Positions 39,363 to 43,367 of a stretch of DNA of 43,367 bases are shown here, in pieces. Made by a program: the position numbers and the translations under genes. The stretch covers positions 1 through 43,367 of the forward strand of contig CAZWTY010000029.1 in assembly GCA_964637565.1 (NCBI GenBank), in the 5' to 3' direction. The DNA is from DYJE01 sp964637565. Its GTDB lineage: Bacteria; Desulfobacterota; Desulfobacteria; Desulfobacterales; Desulfolunaceae. Under the pieces are notes generated by a model, which saw only the letters and a program-made list of their open reading frames with translations, made no database searches and was not told the DNA's origin. Numbering within the stretch: position 1 is the stretch's first letter; every line of letters begins with the position of its first letter.

Positions 39363-41384
39363 ATGAATTCACATGGCTTGACCGTTGCAAAAAAAATCGC
39401 CCTGGTGGGGCTTGTCCCGCTCTGCCTCCTTCTCCTCAGCACTGGATCAGATATCTACAACGTACTCAGTGAGTTACATACCATAAAGACCATGCAGAGC
39501 AATATCCGGATGCAGACGGCGGCCTCGGAACTGATCGGTCACCTCCAGCGGGAAAGGGGACGCACAGCGATGTTCCTGGCTGGCGGCAGCAGTCTGGACG
39601 ATGTTAAATCACTGCGCGGCAAGACCGATGAATCTATTCCAGCCTGGGAAGAAGCCCTCATTCACGCCAGAATCGGAGCATCTCCCCTGCTGGAGCAGAC
39701 AACTGGAATGGAAGCCCTTCTCCAGGGAATACGAAGCCGCTACGAAACACCAGACCCCAACCTCCAGGCCCGACAGATCGACGAATACACGGAGATAATC
39801 GGAAACCTCATGGCGTTGCAGTCCGCGGCAGCCAACGCCAAGACGGGCCGAGGTTTCGGCAAGGTCATGACCAGCGTTCTTATTCTGGAAGCCGCCAAGG
39901 AAAATGCGGGCCAGCTTCGGGCCAACGTGAGCGGCTTCATTGATAGGCGAACGGCCCTTTCCGATGAGGAGTTCTCCAAGGTCATCCGTCTCAAGGCGGC
40001 CACGGACACGGGCCTGGAATCCCCGGCCCTGGCTCTTTCCGATGAGATTTTTTCCACGATGAAAACCATGCGCTCAAGCCAGCCCTGGCAGGAAACAGAC
40101 CGTGTTTTCACCCTGGTTCTTCAAAACGCTGGCACAGGCAACTTCGACGTCACAGCCGAGCAATTCTGGGAGCCCGCTTCCCGCAAAATCGATGACATCG
40201 CCACACTAATGGACCAAAGTCTAGCTGAGATGAACCAGAATCTGGATCGGCTCATCGGAGACATGAAGCAGGAAGCATTTCTGAGAGTCTTCCTTTCCAT
40301 CCTGGTGATGATTGTCACCACCGTCTTTGTTCTGTGGGTATCCGGAAGCATTATCCGAAGGCTCCGGCGTGTGACCCTCTCCATGGATGAAATCGCCCAG
40401 GGTGGAGGGGACCTGACCAGACGGCTCAGCGTCCGGGGCCAAGATGAGTTGGCCTCCCTGGCGGGAGCGTTCAACCGATTCGGTGAAAACATGCAGCAAA
40501 TGGTCCGGCAGATCGCAGACGACACCCTTCGCCTTACGGCATCCACCACCCAGCTCTCCGCCATTGCCCACAAGACAAACGAGGGTGCCGAAGAGTCCAG
40601 TGCACGATCCCAGAGTGTGGCGGCGGCGGCAGAGGAAATGAACGTATCGGCAACGACCATGGCGGCAAGCATGGAAAGGGTGAGTCAGAATCTCAACTCC
40701 GTGGCCTCAGCCATGGAAGAAATGGCCGCAACCATCGCGGAAATCGCCGGCAGTACAGCCAATGCAAGAGCCCGAACAGAACAGGCCGCGGAACAAGCCG
40801 AAGGTTTTTCACGGATCATGCGTGAGCTGGGACTGGCCGCCGAGGAAATCGGAAAGGTCACGGAAACCATCAACGGTATTTCCGAACAGACAAACCTTCT
40901 GGCCCTAAACGCCACCATCGAAGCGGCCAGGGCAGGCGAGGCGGGTAAGGGTTTCGCCGTCGTGGCCAATGAAATCAAGGAACTGGCCAGACAGACCGCC
41001 AACGCCACCCACGACATCCGGGATCGGATCAACGGTATCCAGGCAGCATCAGAAAAGGCTGAAGCGGACATGGGCGGCATCGTCGAAGCCATTCAGAACC
41101 TGAACCGGATTGTCGGCACCATCGCCGAGGCCATTGACCAACAGGCCGCGGCCGTAAATGACGTGTCCGCCAATGTGTCGGGTGCTTCGGCTTCCGTAGA
41201 GGAAACCAATACACAAAGCCATGAAATGAGTGAGGTCTCCGGCGAAATCGCCCAACAGATCGCCACAGTCAGTGAAGCATCTGTTCAGATCAGGCACGCC
41301 AGCACACAGATCATGAAGACTATCGACGAGCAATCCGGCATCGCCAGCGAGCTACAGAACCAGGTGGGACGGTTTATCGTATAA
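39363..41384 (+). CDS. Methyl-accepting chemotaxis protein with NIT sensor domain
   Basis: A 673-residue chemoreceptor: membrane helix 1 (about 10-30), a periplasmic NIT-type domain (about 45-305) with the hallmark LQRERGRTAMFLAGG, membrane helix 2 (about 312-333), HAMP, and a methyl-accepting signalling domain with the hairpin tip EQTNLLALNATIEAARAGEA. NIT domains were defined for nitrate/nitrite sensing; whether this one does is unknown. AAAGGAG is five bases before the ATG. It would feed the flagellar or pilus chemosensory pathway. Confidence 0.95.
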   Translation: MNSHGLTVAKKIALVGLVPLCLLLLSTGSDIYNVLSELHTIKTMQSNIRMQTAASELIGHLQRERGRTAMFLAGGSSLDDVKSLRGKTDESIPAWEEALIHARIGASPLLEQTTGMEALLQGIRSRYETPDPNLQARQIDEYTEIIGNLMALQSAAANAKTGRGFGKVMTSVLILEAAKENAGQLRANVSGFIDRRTALSDEEFSKVIRLKAATDTGLESPALALSDEIFSTMKTMRSSQPWQETDRVFTLVLQNAGTGNFDVTAEQFWEPASRKIDDIATLMDQSLAEMNQNLDRLIGDMKQEAFLRVFLSILVMIVTTVFVLWVSGSIIRRLRRVTLSMDEIAQGGGDLTRRLSVRGQDELASLAGAFNRFGENMQQMVRQIADDTLRLTASTTQLSAIAHKTNEGAEESSARSQSVAAAAEEMNVSATTMAASMERVSQNLNSVASAMEEMAATIAEIAGSTANARARTEQAAEQAEGFSRIMRELGLAAEEIGKVTETINGISEQTNLLALNATIEAARAGEAGKGFAVVANEIKELARQTANATHDIRDRINGIQAASEKAEADMGGIVEAIQNLNRIVGTIAEAIDQQAAAVNDVSANVSGASASVEETNTQSHEMSEVSGEIAQQIATVSEASVQIRHASTQIMKTIDEQSGIASELQNQVGRFIV

Positions 41385-41435
41385 TTTCTGATAATACATA
41401 ATCCGTGGCTTGAAGGTTGGTAATAGATGATGTCA

Positions 41436-42524
41436 TCACTCCTCCGGCTCCCTGTACTCCTCTTGAATGGAGAGAACCTCGTCCAGGCTGGCCATGAACA
41501 AATCGAGCAGGTGAGGGTCGAAATGGGTTCCCCGTCCCTCGACCATGATTCCAAGGGCTTTTTCATTGGAAAAGGGTTCTTTGTAAGGCCGCCTGGAGGT
41601 CAGGGCGTCGAACACATCGGCAATGGCGGCGATGCGGCCCCACAGGGGAATGGCGTCACCTTCAAGGCCGTTGGGGTAACCGCTCCCGTCCCATTTCTCA
41701 TGGTGGCTGAGGGCGATAAGTTCGCCGGCCTGGAGCAGCTGAGAGCTGGATCCTCCGAGAATCATGCCGCCGATACCCGCATGGGTTTTCATGATCACCC
41801 ATTCTTCGGGCGTCAGTTTGCCGGGTTTAAGGAGAATGGCGTCAGGGATGCCGATCTTGCCCACGTCGTGCATGGGGCTGGCATAGAGAATGACCTCGCA
41901 CTCCTGGGGGGGAAGGCCGAGTTTCAAGGCGATGAGGTGGCAGTAGCGGCCCATGCGTTTCACATGAAAGGCCGTGTCCTCATCCTTGTATTCTGCGGCC
42001 AGGGCCAAGCGTTCGATGGTTTCAAGCTGGGCCTGGTAGACGCTTCGCCGGGCTTCCGCCGTTTCCTGGAGAGCGAGCCTCAGGCTTTCCGTGCGCCTGG
42101 CCACATTGGCCTCCAGTTCTGCCTGGTGGTTTCTCAGGGCATCCTGCCCCTCTTTGATCTTTACCAGGGATGCGACCCTGATTCTCAGTTCGGTGAGTTC
42201 CACAGGCTTGCTGATAAAGTCGTTGGCTCCGGCCTCCACAGCCCGGAGACGGTCCTCTTTTCCCGACAGGGCCGTGGCCATGCAGATGGGGATATCCGGG
42301 CACTCCGCCCCCTCCCTGATCTTTCGTGCCACTTCAAATCCGTCCAACCCCGGCATCATCACATCCAGGACAACCAGGTCATAGTCCAGACGAAGCTGGG
42401 CCAGGGCCTGAAACCCGTCGTGGGCTGTTTCGACCTCGTATCCCAGGCCGGTGAGCATGGTTTCCAGAAGCTCGCAGTTGGCGATTTCATCATCCACCAC
42501 AAGAATGCGTTTGGGTTTTGACAT
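41436..42524 (-). CDS. REC - HD-GYP response regulator (c-di-GMP phosphodiesterase)
   Basis: A 362-residue RpfG-type protein: receiver (1-120, acceptor D54 in VVLDVMMPG), a coiled-coil linker (about 125-170) and an HD-GYP domain with HVKRMG, the HD pair in PMHDVGKIG, HHEKWDGSGYP and RIAAIADVFDALTS. The HD and GYP residues are present, so it should hydrolyse cyclic di-GMP. It lies 42 bases after a histidine kinase gene, its probable partner. The overlap of c-di-GMP turnover with pili and flagella fits the neighbourhood. Confidence 0.95.
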   Translation of the reverse strand: MSKPKRILVVDDEIANCELLETMLTGLGYEVETAHDGFQALAQLRLDYDLVVLDVMMPGLDGFEVARKIREGAECPDIPICMATALSGKEDRLRAVEAGANDFISKPVELTELRIRVASLVKIKEGQDALRNHQAELEANVARRTESLRLALQETAEARRSVYQAQLETIERLALAAEYKDEDTAFHVKRMGRYCHLIALKLGLPPQECEVILYASPMHDVGKIGIPDAILLKPGKLTPEEWVIMKTHAGIGGMILGGSSSQLLQAGELIALSHHEKWDGSGYPNGLEGDAIPLWGRIAAIADVFDALTSRRPYKEPFSNEKALGIMVEGRGTHFDPHLLDLFMASLDEVLSIQEEYREPEE

Positions 42525-42566
42525 GGCTTAGTTCTCCCTGATCTAAAATGGGTTTGTTACGAATCA

Positions 42567-43367
42567 TCAGGCCTGGCTTTTCAGATCCCCGGCCTTCGAA
42601 GATTTCGGCTGGTGCATGGGAATCACGAAACAGAACGTGCTGCCCTTTCCCTCCCCTTGGCTTTCAGCCCAGATATTTCCTCCGTGCATCTCCACGAATC
42701 TTTTGCACAGGGAAAGACCGAGCCCCGAGCCCTGGTACCTCCGGCCCGAACCGGAATCCAGCTGTTCAAAGGCCCGGAATAGACGGCCCTGATCTTCCGG
42801 CCTGATCCCGATTCCTGAATCCGACACACAGACCTGAAGCCAGGGCCCGCGGTTTCCGCCGGCCTGTCCATCCTGCTCCACGGTTTCAGCCCGGACCTCG
42901 ATGGAACCCTCATCCGGGGTAAACTTCACCGCGTTGGACAGGAGGTTGAACATGATCTGCTTGAGCATCCTTTCGTCCGCCGAAGCATAAAGCCCATCGG
43001 ACGCGGTGATCTCAACCTTTAGATGATGTTTGTAAATTTTTTCCCTGAACAGTACGCGGATATTTTCCAGCAGCTGTTTCACGTGGACAGTGGTGGGCTC
43101 AAGGCCCATCTTGCCCGATTCCATCCTGGACAGGTCGAGGATGTCGTTGATCAGGCCCAGCAGGCGTTTCCCGGCGTCCATGATGTTTTCCACGGATTTC
43201 ATCTGTTTTTCGTTGAGTTCCCCGAACATGCGTTCGGCAAGAACTTCCGAAAAACCGATGACCACGTTGAGGGGCGTGCGGAGTTCGTGGTTCATGGACG
43301 CCAGGAAATCGCTCTTGGCCCGGTTGGCCGCTTCGGCCGCGTCCCTGGCCTCTTTCAGGGCGATCTC
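42567..43367 (-). CDS. Sensor histidine kinase (partial, C-terminal part)
   Basis: The last 266 residues of a histidine kinase whose start lies beyond the right edge; the frame is open to base 43367. It has a HisKA H box (SMNHELRTPLNVVIGFSEV), N box (FNLLSNAVKFTPDEGSIEV), G1 (SDSGIGIRPEDQGRLF), F and G2 (GSGLGLSLCKRFVEMHGG), all intact. A coiled coil (ALKEARDAAEAANRAKSDFL) precedes the H box. It is upstream of, and probably phosphorylates, the REC-HD-GYP protein. The sensor region cannot be seen. Confidence 0.94.
   Translation of the reverse strand, partial: EIALKEARDAAEAANRAKSDFLASMNHELRTPLNVVIGFSEVLAERMFGELNEKQMKSVENIMDAGKRLLGLINDILDLSRMESGKMGLEPTTVHVKQLLENIRVLFREKIYKHHLKVEITASDGLYASADERMLKQIMFNLLSNAVKFTPDEGSIEVRAETVEQDGQAGGNRGPWLQVCVSDSGIGIRPEDQGRLFRAFEQLDSGSGRRYQGSGLGLSLCKRFVEMHGGNIWAESQGEGKGSTFCFVIPMHQPKSSKAGDLKSQA

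Overview
This 43.4 kb window looks like chromosomal DNA from a motile, anaerobic Desulfobacterota bacterium (a Desulfobacterales-type sulfate reducer or close syntrophic relative). The evidence is: moderately high G+C with strong GC-ending codons; an acyl-CoA dehydrogenase, EtfBA and membrane FeS oxidoreductase set that carries beta-oxidation electrons to quinone; a family-4 FeS uracil-DNA glycosylase; a DUF362 ferredoxin-type protein; and many two-component, PAS, DUF4388 and roadblock proteins. I see no insertion sequence, prophage, integrase scar or CRISPR array, and no clear pseudogene.

Layout. (1) 1-4414, minus strand: one tight operon, lipoprotein > coaBC > family-4 UDG > xerC > hslV > hslU (hslU runs off the left edge). 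(2) 4904-10702, plus strand: a minor-pilin operon fimT-pilW-pilV-pilX-pilY1, which should make the tip and priming complex of type IV pili. It converges on a TPR gene (minus). A small orphan ORF and a bidirectional terminator follow. (3) 11934-18706, minus strand: tetR > acyl-CoA dehydrogenase, then EtfAB:quinone oxidoreductase > etfB > etfA. Two related 16-bp operator candidates sit on the tetR and oxidoreductase promoters. (4) 18927-23206: an MscS-like channel protein (minus), a small ORF, a class II aldolase and a zinc-ribbon NUDIX hydrolase. (5) 23314-24071: a FlgM-associated protein and flgM behind a sigma-28-like promoter.

(6) 24482-30420, plus strand, is the most interesting block. It holds a REC-PAS-PAS histidine kinase, an NtrC-type sigma-54 activator, a short control region, a REC-DUF4388-roadblock protein with an internal ribosome-binding site and start, a PHP phosphoesterase and an orphan HATPase. 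The control region has two near-identical dyads exactly 33 bp apart, then a GG-N10-GC sigma-54 promoter. I read this as a self-contained signal relay: kinase > sigma-54 activator > tandem enhancers > sigma-54 promoter > REC/roadblock output genes.

(7) 30501-35204: dinB, then a CHASE2 class IIIb adenylate cyclase coupled to an SH3-M48 metalloprotease. (8) 35325-38460, minus strand: tRNA-Ala(GGC) with its own promoter and terminator, a PTS EIIA-type protein, a THUMP RNA methyltransferase and a DUF362 ferredoxin protein. (9) 38611-43367: a YkgJ-type cysteine-cluster protein, a NIT-domain chemoreceptor, a REC-HD-GYP c-di-GMP phosphodiesterase and a histidine kinase that runs off the right edge.

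All coordinates, motif matches and promoter spacings were read by eye from the sequence. Family names come from recalled motifs, not from database searches.
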